From contig CAKSFP010000032.1 of assembly GCA_934454585.1 (NCBI GenBank), positions 1-28,403 on the forward strand: DNA of 28,403 nt, read 5' to 3'. The notes beneath the pieces are model-generated. The model was not told the origin of the DNA. It did not search any database and worked only from the letters and a program-made list of their open reading frames with translations. This DNA comes from an uncultured Clostridia bacterium (GTDB taxonomy: Bacteria; Bacillota; Clostridia; UMGS1810). Below are positions 1 through 7,086 of this stretch, one piece after another (within the stretch, counting starts at the first letter, position 1; every line of letters begins with the position of its first letter). The position numbers and the translations under genes are program-made.

Positions 1-1
1 T

Positions 2-319
2 TCGAGCAGTGCGGATAATGAATATGTAAACTATGTGTATCCCCAGGAGCACGGCAACCATTTCAAGGCGAGTATGCTCACAATGGGCGGCGGACTTAAA
101 TTCGTCACGGACGATGAGTTTGAGTTCAATGTGTCGTCCTACACGGCGGAGGCGCTCACCGCGGCAACGCATACGGATGAGCCTGAAACCGACGGCAGGA
201 CGCACATCCGCATAGATTGCGCAGTGTCCGGCATCGGGTCAAACAGCTGCGGGCCGGCGCTTATGGAAAAATATCAGGTGAACGAAAAAGAGATAGATTT
301 TGAATTTTACATTTTATAG
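2..319 (+). CDS. Beta-galactosidase, GH2 family, C-terminal fragment (5' end outside window)
   Basis: The frame is open from base 2 to a TAG at 317-319, so only about the last 105 residues are present. The segments YPQEHGNH and SGIGSNSCGP, followed by a closing LMEKYQVNEKEIDFEF, are typical of the end of the small C-terminal beta-sandwich domain (Bgal_small_N, domain 5) of LacZ-type glycoside hydrolase family 2 enzymes. That domain helps shape the active-site entrance, while the catalytic TIM barrel would lie upstream of the window. The probable role is cytoplasmic hydrolysis of beta-galactosides. The exact substrate cannot be judged from this fragment. No terminator is visible before the next promoter 14 bases downstream. 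Confidence 0.85.
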   Translation, partial: SSSADNEYVNYVYPQEHGNHFKASMLTMGGGLKFVTDDEFEFNVSSYTAEALTAATHTDEPETDGRTHIRIDCAVSGIGSNSCGPALMEKYQVNEKEIDFEFYIL

Positions 320-332
320 ACGCAAAAGATAC

Positions 333-360
333 TTGACAGTGACTCGGGCGCCTTTATAAT
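333..360 (+). promoter_or_regulatory. Sigma-A promoter for the serine hydrolase
   Basis: A perfect -35 TTGACA (333-338) and a perfect -10 TATAAT (355-360) are separated by 16 bp. This predicts a start near 367 and a leader of about 77 nt before the ATG at 444. It should make the serine hydrolase and the following capA-like gene independent of the beta-galactosidase. Confidence 0.85.
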
Positions 361-443
361 TTTTTCGGAATCATCGCAAATCATCGGAAACGGATTTGAA
401 ATATACAGATAGAAAAAAATAAGACTTTTCGGAGGGGGAATAT

Positions 444-1925
444 ATGAATCACATAACACCTGAGCAAGCCGGAGTTTCATCAGAATCAATAAAGCAGTTT
501 ATTGAACTTCTGGAAGAAAAACAATTATCAACACATGATCTTATTTTCATGAAGGGTGACAGCATATTTTTTGAAAAATACTGGGAACCGTTTCACAAAA
601 ACTTTCTTCACAGGATGTATTCCGTCAGTAAAAGTTTTGTTTCGCTCGCAATAGGTTTTGCAGAACAAGACGGACTCCTGAATTTGGATGACAGAATAAC
701 CAAATACTTCCCAAACGAAACAGAAAATCAATCGGATGAAAATGTGCGCAATCAGACAATACGGCATATGCTTATGATGAGCACTGCCAAACCGGCGCAA
801 TATTGGTTTGACGCACGAACTGATGATCGTGTTAGGCTGTATTTTGAAAACGAAGCAGAAAACAGCCGCCCGTCGGGAACAATTTTCGAATATGACAGCC
901 CCGGCTCGTTTGTTTTGTGTGCATTGGCGGAGCGTCTCACCGGGAAAAATTTTATTGAGTATCTGCGTGAAAAACTTTTTGATAAAATAGGTGTTTCAAG
1001 CAACATACACTGCCTTAAATGCCCGGGAGGACATTCATGGGGAGATTCTGCAATACTGTGCACTGCAGAGGACTTACTTCGGGTTGCTCGTTTCACAATG
1101 AACTTGGGTGAGTGGGACGGAGAGCAAATCTTAAACAGAGAGTATGTCTCGGCAGCTATATCGAAGCAGATTGACAACAATGTTTTGGGTATTTGTGATT
1201 ATGACACCCTGGGATACGGTTATTTATTTTGGCGGACATATGAGAATTCATACTTTTTCAACGGAATGGGTTGTCAGCTTGCAGTTTGCGTCCCGGATAA
1301 GGATTTAATTATGGTGTATAACGCAGATAACCAGGGAATAGTTACTGCAAAAAAGACTGTAATTGACGGCTTTTTCTCAATAATTGCCGACAAAATGTCA
1401 GATGTGCCTCTTGAGAATAATGAAATTGCACATGAAGAACTGGAGAATTACTGCTCAAACCTGAAGCTTATAGTTGCCAAAGGTGAATATGAGAGTGAGT
1501 ATTCATCAAAAATCGACGGTGTTACATATCAGATGGGCAAAAACCCCATGAAAATCAGCAAAATGCGCATAAAGTTTGAAGGTGACTGCGGTTACATGGA
1601 GTACTCCAATGAACAGGGAGACAAAACACTGCATTTCGGCATTGGAAAAAATGTTTTTTCAAAATTTCCGCAAATGGGCTACTCGAAAGAGGTCGGCTCG
1701 GAATCGTGCGGCGGGCATATGTACGATTGCGCAGCATCGGCCGCATGGGTTGAACCGCGCAAGCTTTTAATAAAAGTGCAGATAATTGATGAATATTTCG
1801 GCAATCTTAATATCACTGTAAGTTTTACCGAAAGTGCCGATAAGGTCGGAGTGTATATGGTAAAGACAGCAGAAGACTTCCTCGGCGAATATGAGGGATT
1901 TGCCGGAGGAGCAAAAGAATTATAA
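444..1925 (+). CDS. Serine hydrolase, beta-lactamase (class C / penicillin-binding protein-like) family
   Basis: The 493-residue protein has the serine beta-lactamase-fold signature SxxK as S60-V-S-K63 (MYSVSKSF). The second motif is Y150-D-S152 in place of the usual YxN. A late GMGCQ-containing segment corresponds roughly to the KTG/HxG strand. The N-terminal 330 or so residues are the catalytic domain, and the rest is a beta-rich C-terminal extension. Family members include D-aminopeptidases, esterases and PBP4-like proteins, so the substrate cannot be named. No signal peptide or membrane segment is visible, which suggests a cytoplasmic enzyme. The start is fixed by GGAGGGGG at 431-438. The gene has its own promoter, and 28 bases separate it from the capA-like gene, so the two are probably cotranscribed. 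Confidence 0.85.
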   Translation: MNHITPEQAGVSSESIKQFIELLEEKQLSTHDLIFMKGDSIFFEKYWEPFHKNFLHRMYSVSKSFVSLAIGFAEQDGLLNLDDRITKYFPNETENQSDENVRNQTIRHMLMMSTAKPAQYWFDARTDDRVRLYFENEAENSRPSGTIFEYDSPGSFVLCALAERLTGKNFIEYLREKLFDKIGVSSNIHCLKCPGGHSWGDSAILCTAEDLLRVARFTMNLGEWDGEQILNREYVSAAISKQIDNNVLGICDYDTLGYGYLFWRTYENSYFFNGMGCQLAVCVPDKDLIMVYNADNQGIVTAKKTVIDGFFSIIADKMSDVPLENNEIAHEELENYCSNLKLIVAKGEYESEYSSKIDGVTYQMGKNPMKISKMRIKFEGDCGYMEYSNEQGDKTLHFGIGKNVFSKFPQMGYSKEVGSESCGGHMYDCAASAAWVEPRKLLIKVQIIDEYFGNLNITVSFTESADKVGVYMVKTAEDFLGEYEGFAGGAKEL

Positions 1926-1953
1926 TACATTGTTGACAGGGGATTGAAAATAT

Positions 1954-3078
1954 ATGAATACATTTAAGATGGTAATAGGCGGAGATTTTATACCGACTGC
2001 GGATAATGCAGATAGGATAGCTGCCGGAGATGTCGAAGGTACATTTGGCGATGTGGCGGAGTATTTCAAAGCCGCAGATTTTTCATTTATCAATGTGGAG
2101 GGGGCGCTGACAAAACGCGGTGAACCCATTGAAAAGGAGGGTCCGAATCTGCGTGGTGACCCGAGCGCAGCAGCTTTGCTCAAAAAAATCGGTGTAAATG
2201 TTTGCGGATTTTCGAACAATCATTCATTGGATTATGGAAAAATCGGTCTTATGGACAGTATTGATGCCGTTACAAGTTGCGGCATGGATTATGTGGGTGC
2301 GGGAAATAATCTTAACGAAGCACGAAAAGTATATAATTTTGAAGTTAACTAAGTTAAGGCGGCGCTTATAACTGTTGCCGAACATGAGTTTACAATTGCC
2401 GATGAAAACAGAGCAGGCGCTAATCCGTTTGATCCGTATGATACCATTGAAGATATAGAAAGGGCATCTAAAGAAGGAAGAAAGGTTATTGTGATTTATC
2501 ACGGCGGCAAGGAAGTATATAATATGACTTCGCCGAAAACCAGGCGGCGCCTGAGAAAAATGGCAGAGCACGGTGCTGACTTTGTTTTTGCTCAACATAC
2601 ACATTGCGTGTGTTGTCATGAAGAATACATGGGCTCTCATATATGTTACGGTCAGGGAAATACATTGTTTACCGGCTTTGTGGATCATCCGTTTTGGAAA
2701 TTCGGAGTGTTGCCTATTATTACGGTAGGCGACAAAAACGAGGTTGAATATATACCCTTTACGGCGCAGAACGGAAAAATTTCGGTTGCGCGCGGTATAG
2801 CGTCCGATGAAATTCTGGAGCCGTTTGAAGAACGCAGCAAACTTTTGCACGATGAAGAATACTTCATGAAGAGGTGGAGAGCGTTCTATTTGAGTGATGC
2901 CGAGGGGAGATTAAAGAGAATCGGAATAATCACTTCTGACGGTGTGCTCAGAGACAAAACCCTTCTTCGGAGTCTTTCTAATATGATGTGTGCGGAAATT
3001 CACCATGAATCCATTACCGATTATCTTACTGACAGGCGCCGTAGTATTTTTGGCTCGCTGGCGGTTGACGGAGAGTGA
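1954..3078 (+). pseudogene. CapA-like metallophosphatase interrupted by one in-frame TAA
   Basis: Read through a single TAA at 2350-2352, this frame encodes 374 residues, close to a normal CapA (poly-gamma-glutamate synthesis/metallophosphatase) length. The first part has GGDF (residues 9-12), INVEGAL (46-52) and FSNNHSLDYG (86-95). The second part, after the stop and in the same frame, has IYHGGKE and the metal-binding QHTH. These are the family's ordered motifs, so both halves come from one gene. Translation would stop after 132 residues and lose the C-terminal metal ligands. An internal ATG at 2491 could start a fragment but lacks a good Shine-Dalgarno site. A one-base change from a sense codon (for example AAA to TAA) explains the break. 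A sequencing error or a strain polymorphism is possible. The gene starts behind AGGGGAT at 1938-1944. Confidence 0.75.
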
Positions 3079-3171
3079 ATTACATAAAGCAGCTTGAGGA
3101 GTCCCGGAGCGTAAGGGCAAAATAGGGAAACAGTAAGAATGTGAACAGTGTCAATTCATAAAAATATATAA

Positions 3172-3197
3172 AAAAAGTCGTACAAAAGCGATTTTTT
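3172..3197 (+). terminator. Weak A/T-rich intrinsic terminator after the capA-like gene
   Basis: AAAAAGTCG (3172-3180) pairs with CGATTTTTT (3189-3197), including one G-U pair, across an 8-nt loop. The 3' arm itself supplies the run of T. The stem is weak, so this call is tentative. It lies about 95 bases past the capA-like stop and upstream of the pckA promoter. Confidence 0.4.
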
Positions 3198-3241
3198 CGG
3201 GATAAAACTGTGAAAATTTATACAAAATAACGGTTGAGCTA

Positions 3242-3270
3242 TTGATTTTTCAACAAAAAGCTACTATAAT
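3242..3270 (+). promoter_or_regulatory. Sigma-A promoter of pckA
   Basis: The -35 is TTGATT (3242-3247) and the -10 is TATAAT (3265-3270), with a 17-bp spacer. The start site would be near 3277, giving a leader of about 87 nt. The -35 and spacer contain TTGATTTTTCAACAA, which resembles part of the dyad operator found around the MarR gene (see findings). Confidence 0.75.
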
Positions 3271-3363
3271 GTCAATTAGTATAGGGGAGTATATGCCATA
3301 TCGGCAAATAATCGGTAAAATACGGCGCCCCGTGTACACATTTATGAAAGAGAGGTAAGATTT

Positions 3364-4968
3364 ATGGCAAAAATCGATTTGAACAAGTATGGTATTACCG
3401 GCACAACCGAGATTGTGCATAATCCGTCTTATGAAATGCTGTTTGAGGAAGAGACAAAGCCGACTCTGGAGGGCTATGAAAAAGGTCAGGAGAGCGAGCT
3501 TGGCGCAGTTAATGTTATGACGGGCGTATACACCGGCCGTTCACCCAAGGATAAATTCATCGTTATGGATGATAACTCCAAAGACACGGTTTGGTGGACA
3601 TCCGATGAGTACAAGAACGACAACCACCCGGCTACACAAGAGGCGTGGAAATCTGTCAAGGATCTTGCCATCAGAGAGCTTTCAAACAAGAAGCTTTTTG
3701 TTGTTGATGCATTCTGCGGTGCAAATAAAGACACCAGAATGGCTATCCGTTTCATAGTTGAGGTTGCTTGGCAGGCTCACTTTGTAACAAATATGTTTAT
3801 CACACCTACCGCTGAGGAGCTCGAGAACTTCGAGCCTGATTTTGTTGTATACAACGCATCAAAAGCCAAGGTAGAGAACTATAAAGAACTCGGACTTAAC
3901 TCCGAGACGGCCGTTATGTTTAACATAACCAGCCGTGAACAGGTTATTGTGAACACATGGTACGGCGGTGAGATGAAGAAGGGTATGTTCTCCATGATGA
4001 ACTACTATCTGCCGCTTAAGGGCATTGCGTCCATGCACTGCTCGGCCAATACCGACATGGACGGCAAGAACACCGCTATATTCTTTGGCCTTTCCGGCAC
4101 CGGCAAAACTACGCTTTCAACAGACCCGAAGAGACTCCTCATCGGTGACGATGAGCACGGCTGGGATGACAACGGTGTGTTCAATTTCGAGGGTGGCTGT
4201 TATGCAAAGGTTATCAATCTTGACAAAGAGTCCGAGCCGGACATCTACAATGCAATCCGCCGCGATGCACTTCTCGAGAATGTTACACTTGACAAGGACG
4301 GCAAGATAGACTTCAACGACAAGAGCGTTACAGAGAATACCCGTGTATCTTATCCGATAGACCACATAGAGAAAATCGTTCGCCCGGTATCAGCTGCGCC
4401 TGATGCAAAGAATGTCATCTTCCTTTCGGCGGACGCATTCGGAGTGCTTCCTCCGGTATCCATTCTCACACCGGAGCAGACTCAGTACTATTTCCTGTCG
4501 GGATTCACAGCTAAGCTTGCGGGCACAGAGCGCGGCATAACCGAGCCTACACCTACATTCTCTGCTTGCTTCGGTCAGGCGTTTTTGGAACTGCACCCCA
4601 CAAAGTATGCTGAGGAGCTTGTCAAGAAGATGCAAAAGAGCGGCGCTAAGGCGTACCTCGTAAACACAGGCTGGAATGGCACCGGTAAGAGAATATCCAT
4701 ACGCGATACAAGAGGCATCATTGATGCTATCTTAAACGGTGACATTGCAAACGCTCCCACAAAGGAGATACCTTACTTCAATTTTGAAGTGCCGACAGAA
4801 CTTCCGGGCGTTGACAAGAACATTCTCGATCCCAGAGACACTTATGAAAATGCAGCTGAGTGGGAAGAGAAAGCAAAAGACCTTGCAGGCAGATTTATCA
4901 AGAACTTTGCCAAGTATGAGGGCAATGCAGCCGGAAAGGCACTTGTTTCCGCCGGTCCTGAACTTTAA
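3364..4968 (+). CDS. pckA: Phosphoenolpyruvate carboxykinase (ATP)
   Basis: The enzyme interconverts oxaloacetate + ATP with PEP + CO2 + ADP in the cytoplasm. In gluconeogenesis it makes PEP; in many anaerobes it runs toward oxaloacetate and conserves ATP. The 534-residue length is normal for the ATP-type family. Visible motifs include TGRSPKDKF (residues 57-65, substrate-binding Arg59), the P-loop GLSGTGKTTLS (242-252, Lys248) and the metal-binding GDDEHGWDD (261-269). RBS AGAGAGG at 3349-3355 supports the ATG. The gene has its own promoter and a strong terminator immediately after it, so it is probably a single-gene unit. I see no sign of damage. Confidence 0.97.
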   Translation: MAKIDLNKYGITGTTEIVHNPSYEMLFEEETKPTLEGYEKGQESELGAVNVMTGVYTGRSPKDKFIVMDDNSKDTVWWTSDEYKNDNHPATQEAWKSVKDLAIRELSNKKLFVVDAFCGANKDTRMAIRFIVEVAWQAHFVTNMFITPTAEELENFEPDFVVYNASKAKVENYKELGLNSETAVMFNITSREQVIVNTWYGGEMKKGMFSMMNYYLPLKGIASMHCSANTDMDGKNTAIFFGLSGTGKTTLSTDPKRLLIGDDEHGWDDNGVFNFEGGCYAKVINLDKESEPDIYNAIRRDALLENVTLDKDGKIDFNDKSVTENTRVSYPIDHIEKIVRPVSAAPDAKNVIFLSADAFGVLPPVSILTPEQTQYYFLSGFTAKLAGTERGITEPTPTFSACFGQAFLELHPTKYAEELVKKMQKSGAKAYLVNTGWNGTGKRISIRDTRGIIDAILNGDIANAPTKEIPYFNFEVPTELPGVDKNILDPRDTYENAAEWEEKAKDLAGRFIKNFAKYEGNAAGKALVSAGPEL

Positions 4969-4983
4969 GATAAACGATACTTT

Positions 4984-5015
4984 GAAGTGCCGCATCTTGC
5001 GGCACTTCGTTTTTT
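4984..5015 (+). terminator. Strong intrinsic terminator after pckA
   Basis: GAAGTGCCGCA (4984-4994) and TGCGGCACTTC (4998-5008) form a perfect 11-bp stem with a TCT loop, followed by G and six T (5010-5015). The Shine-Dalgarno sequence of the next gene begins one or two bases after the T run. Confidence 0.93.
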
Positions 5016-5029
5016 CGGAGGAAAATCAT

Positions 5030-5692
5030 ATGAAATACAAAACCGTAATTTTCGATATGGACGGCACTGTGCTCAACACCCTGGACGACCTGGCGGCGAG
5101 CACAAACTTTGCACTTGAAAACAACTTTTTGCCGTCCCGTACCACTGACGAAGTGAGGTCGTTTGTCGGCAACGGCATACGAAAACTTATTGAGCGCGCC
5201 GTGCCCCAAGGAACTGAAACGGAAAAAATTAATTCCGTGTTTGCAGACTTCAAGTCGCATTACGCCGACCACTGCGCCGAGAAAACCGCACCGTATGACG
5301 GCATATGCGATCTCATATCCGCTCTCAAAAAAAATGGTGTAAAAACCGCCGTGGTGTCAAACAAGGCAGATTTTGCCGTGCAGTCGCTGTGCAAAACATA
5401 TTTTGACGGAGTGTTTGACTACGCCGTGGGAGAGAAAGAGGGTGTGCGCACCAAGCCTTGTCCCGATTCCGTGCTGGAGACGGTGCGCGCATTGGATTCC
5501 GATATGGGTGCGACGGTGTATGTGGGCGACTCCGAGGTGGACATTCAAACCGCAAAGAACGCTTGCATACCCTGTGTTTCCGTTGACTGGGGTTTCAAGG
5601 ATAAAAGCTTCCTTACAGAGCACGGAGCTGCCGTCATTGCCGAAGACACGGATGAACTTTTGTGCATTTTGTCAAAAATGCTTGCGTTTTAA
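5030..5692 (+). CDS. HAD-superfamily phosphatase, phosphoglycolate phosphatase-like
   Basis: This 220-residue protein belongs to haloacid dehalogenase subfamily IA. Motif I is FDMDGT with nucleophile Asp9 and acid/base Asp11. Motif II is VVSNKAD, with its serine. Motif III/IV is YVGDSEVD. An alpha-helical cap lies between motifs I and II, and the Lys of TKPCPD follows. Phosphoglycolate phosphatase (Gph) and pyrophosphatase PpaX are the closest family names, but substrates of this group are hard to predict. The start at 5030 is chosen because GGAGGA (5017-5022) precedes it and the protein opens directly with the first beta strand. Longer in-frame starts would run back through the pckA terminator. 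No promoter is seen between that terminator and the ATG. Confidence 0.88.
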   Translation: MKYKTVIFDMDGTVLNTLDDLAASTNFALENNFLPSRTTDEVRSFVGNGIRKLIERAVPQGTETEKINSVFADFKSHYADHCAEKTAPYDGICDLISALKKNGVKTAVVSNKADFAVQSLCKTYFDGVFDYAVGEKEGVRTKPCPDSVLETVRALDSDMGATVYVGDSEVDIQTAKNACIPCVSVDWGFKDKSFLTEHGAAVIAEDTDELLCILSKMLAF

Positions 5693-5732
5693 TGTCTATT
5701 ATGGAAAAATTGCAGAAAATTTTCATACATTA

Positions 5733-5761
5733 TTGACAAACCTCCGCTTTGGTGGTATTAT
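5733..5761 (+). promoter_or_regulatory. Sigma-A promoter of the small membrane protein gene
   Basis: TTGACA (5733-5738) and TATTAT (5756-5761) have a 17-bp spacer. The start would be near 5768, about 27 nt before the ATG at 5795. The spacer holds an imperfect dyad, CCTCC...GGTGG. Confidence 0.8.
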
Positions 5762-5794
5762 ATCACTATAATCATTGGAAAGGATGTGCGAAAG

Positions 5795-6040
5795 ATGTAT
5801 TCATGCGTTGCAGACAATCACTTTTTCTCAGGCGCAGAGTCTTTTGTTGCGTCTGATTTCTGTGCAGATTCAAATAATGTTTGCGCTCTTTTCGGTACTG
5901 CTGTCGCAGTACCTTTTTTTGTGCTTGCATTTGTCGTTATAGCAGCTGTCATTAGCCTTATATCTGTGCTCGGACTAATTTCTGTCATTATTATTGCGCT
6001 GTTTGCGCACAGGGTCTATAAAGGTAAAATCGGTTGCTGA
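5795..6040 (+). CDS. Small membrane protein of unknown function (81 residues)
   Basis: I do not recognise a family. Residues 1-30 are polar with Cys4, Cys23 and Cys30. Residues 31 to about 71 are almost continuously hydrophobic, enough for one long or two membrane helices, and are followed by a basic tail (HRVYKGKIG) ending in Cys81. ATG 5795 is preferred because AAAGGA at 5780-5784 lies about 10 bases upstream. A GTG at 5786 would be too close to it. The gene sits between its own good promoter and its own terminator, so it looks monocistronic. That arrangement, plus small size and hydrophobicity, is compatible with a stress membrane protein, a toxin-like or a bacteriocin-like peptide, but nothing in the sequence decides between them. 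Confidence 0.6.
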   Translation: MYSCVADNHFFSGAESFVASDFCADSNNVCALFGTAVAVPFFVLAFVVIAAVISLISVLGLISVIIIALFAHRVYKGKIGC

Positions 6041-6062
6041 TAACTTGAAAAAGTGTTCTCGG

Positions 6063-6095
6063 ACGGCTTTGCTTTTATAGGCAGAGTCGTTTTTT
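6063..6095 (+). terminator. Intrinsic terminator after the small membrane protein gene
   Basis: ACGGCTTTGC (6063-6072) pairs with GCAGAGTCGT (6081-6090), including G-U pairs, across an 8-nt loop, followed by TTTTT. The amidohydrolase starts only 37 bases later without a visible promoter, so this hairpin may be partly read through. Confidence 0.7.
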
Positions 6096-6131
6096 AATAC
6101 CATAAACTTTAAGGAAGGGGAGTGGGTGCAG

Positions 6132-6923
6132 ATGGAAATCATAGATTTTCACACACATATTTATCCGCAAAAGATTTCGCAAAGGGCAGTCCGCAGCGTT
6201 GGTGAGTTCTACAACCTACACATGGATTGCGACGGTACGGCGGCGGCACTGCTAAAGTTGGGTGCAAAGTGCGGAGTGAAGGGATATGTGGTGTGCTCTG
6301 TTGCGGTAGACGAAAATCATGTCGACGCGATAAACAACTACATATTGTCCGAGTGTGAGGCGCACAGTGAATTTTACGGGTTTGGTACAATGCATGCCGA
6401 CTATGAAAACAAAATCGACGAGTTGGAGAGAATTTTTTCTCTAAACCTGTACGGACTGAAAATTCACCCCGACACGCAAAAGTTCAACATGGATGATGAG
6501 CGAATGTTCCCGGTCTATGACTATCTGTCACAGACTCACAAACCGATACTGATACATTGCGGAGACTATCGTTACGATTACTCTCACCCAAAGCGGCTTG
6601 TAAAGGTTCTGGACAATTTTCCGAATCTGACGGTGGTTGCGGCGCACTTCGGCGGATGGTCGATATTTGATCTGGCACTGGAGTATCTTGAGAAAAAGAA
6701 CTGCTATCTCGACACATCAAGCTCTATTGCCATGATAGGCGAGCGCAGAGCACAGGAACTGATAAGGCTGTACGGTGCGGATAGAATCGTTTTCGGCACG
6801 GATTTTCCAATGTGGCGGACAGAAGATGAACTGGCGCATTTTGAAAAAATGAGTTTGAACGATGAGGAGAGAGAACTCATTTTCCGAACGAATGCGGAGA
6901 GAATACTGGGGATAGACGCATGA
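6132..6923 (+). CDS. Metal-dependent amidohydrolase (amidohydrolase 2 / COG2159-type TIM barrel)
   Basis: This 263-residue protein shows the ordered metal-site motifs of the amidohydrolase_2 family: H7-T-H9 at the first strand (IDFHTHIYP), LKIHPD near residue 118, ILIHCGD, AAHFGG, and a final catalytic Asp in FGTDFPMW. The family includes decarboxylases and hydrolases of small carboxylic or aromatic compounds, so the substrate is open. ATG 6132 opens directly onto the first beta strand, and GGAAGGGG (6113-6120) lies upstream. A GTG at 6126 is an alternative that adds two residues. The TGA stop overlaps an ATG at 6920 that opens a possible 53-codon ORF. It is the first gene of the long + strand run that continues to 17574. 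Confidence 0.85.
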   Translation: MEIIDFHTHIYPQKISQRAVRSVGEFYNLHMDCDGTAAALLKLGAKCGVKGYVVCSVAVDENHVDAINNYILSECEAHSEFYGFGTMHADYENKIDELERIFSLNLYGLKIHPDTQKFNMDDERMFPVYDYLSQTHKPILIHCGDYRYDYSHPKRLVKVLDNFPNLTVVAAHFGGWSIFDLALEYLEKKNCYLDTSSSIAMIGERRAQELIRLYGADRIVFGTDFPMWRTEDELAHFEKMSLNDEERELIFRTNAERILGIDA

Positions 6924-7081
6924 CTGCCATTCAGTCAGAGGATAATCTGCCAAGAGGCGATGGGTATATGTTGTGTATAGCCGAGATCTGCAGCGCCGTC
7001 GGGTCAGTGTGTCGGGCAGATAGACAACATATACTCCGAGACGGCGCACAAACTTGTGAAATTATAAATTTGAAAGGTTGA
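6920..7081 (+). CDS. Possible small ORF (53 residues) bridging two genes, unrecognised
   Basis: The ATG overlaps the amidohydrolase stop (ATGA). The frame stays open for 53 codons and ends with a TGA at 7079-7081 that overlaps an ATG at 7081. GGGGAT at 6908-6913 could serve as ribosome binding site. The predicted peptide has four cysteines (residues 19, 24, 31 and 46) and no membrane segment or known motif. An open frame of this length occurs by chance fairly often, and the DNA also carries several inverted repeats that suit a structured RNA equally well. I rate it as a candidate only. Confidence 0.3.
   Translation: MTAIQSEDNLPRGDGYMLCIAEICSAVGSVCRADRQHILRDGAQTCEIINLKG
6964..7034 (+). repeat. 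Nested inverted repeats, possible structured leader RNA
   Basis: GTATATGTTGT (6964-6974) and ACAACATATAC (7024-7034) are perfect 11-bp complements. Inside them, ATCTGC (6986-6991) complements GCAGAT (7016-7021). An alternative helix is possible between CGCCGTC (6994-7000) and GACGGCG (7040-7046), which would break up the others. No run of T follows, so it is not a simple terminator. It lies immediately before the LeuA-like gene. Confidence 0.55.
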
Positions 7082-7086
7082 TGAAG

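Noticed and set aside
2224..2850. 208-codon minus-strand frame across the capA-like stop
   Set aside because: I considered that it might be the real gene because the + frame is broken. The + frame carries the CapA motifs on both sides, while this one has none.
5784..5939. Alternative 51-codon frame starting at ATG 5784 before the small membrane protein
   Set aside because: Its start overlaps the Shine-Dalgarno sequence itself, and the 5795 frame gives a longer protein with a clear membrane segment and basic tail.
6964..7034. Transposon terminal inverted repeats
   Set aside because: The 11-bp arms are only about 50 bases apart, no transposase is present and no target duplication is visible.
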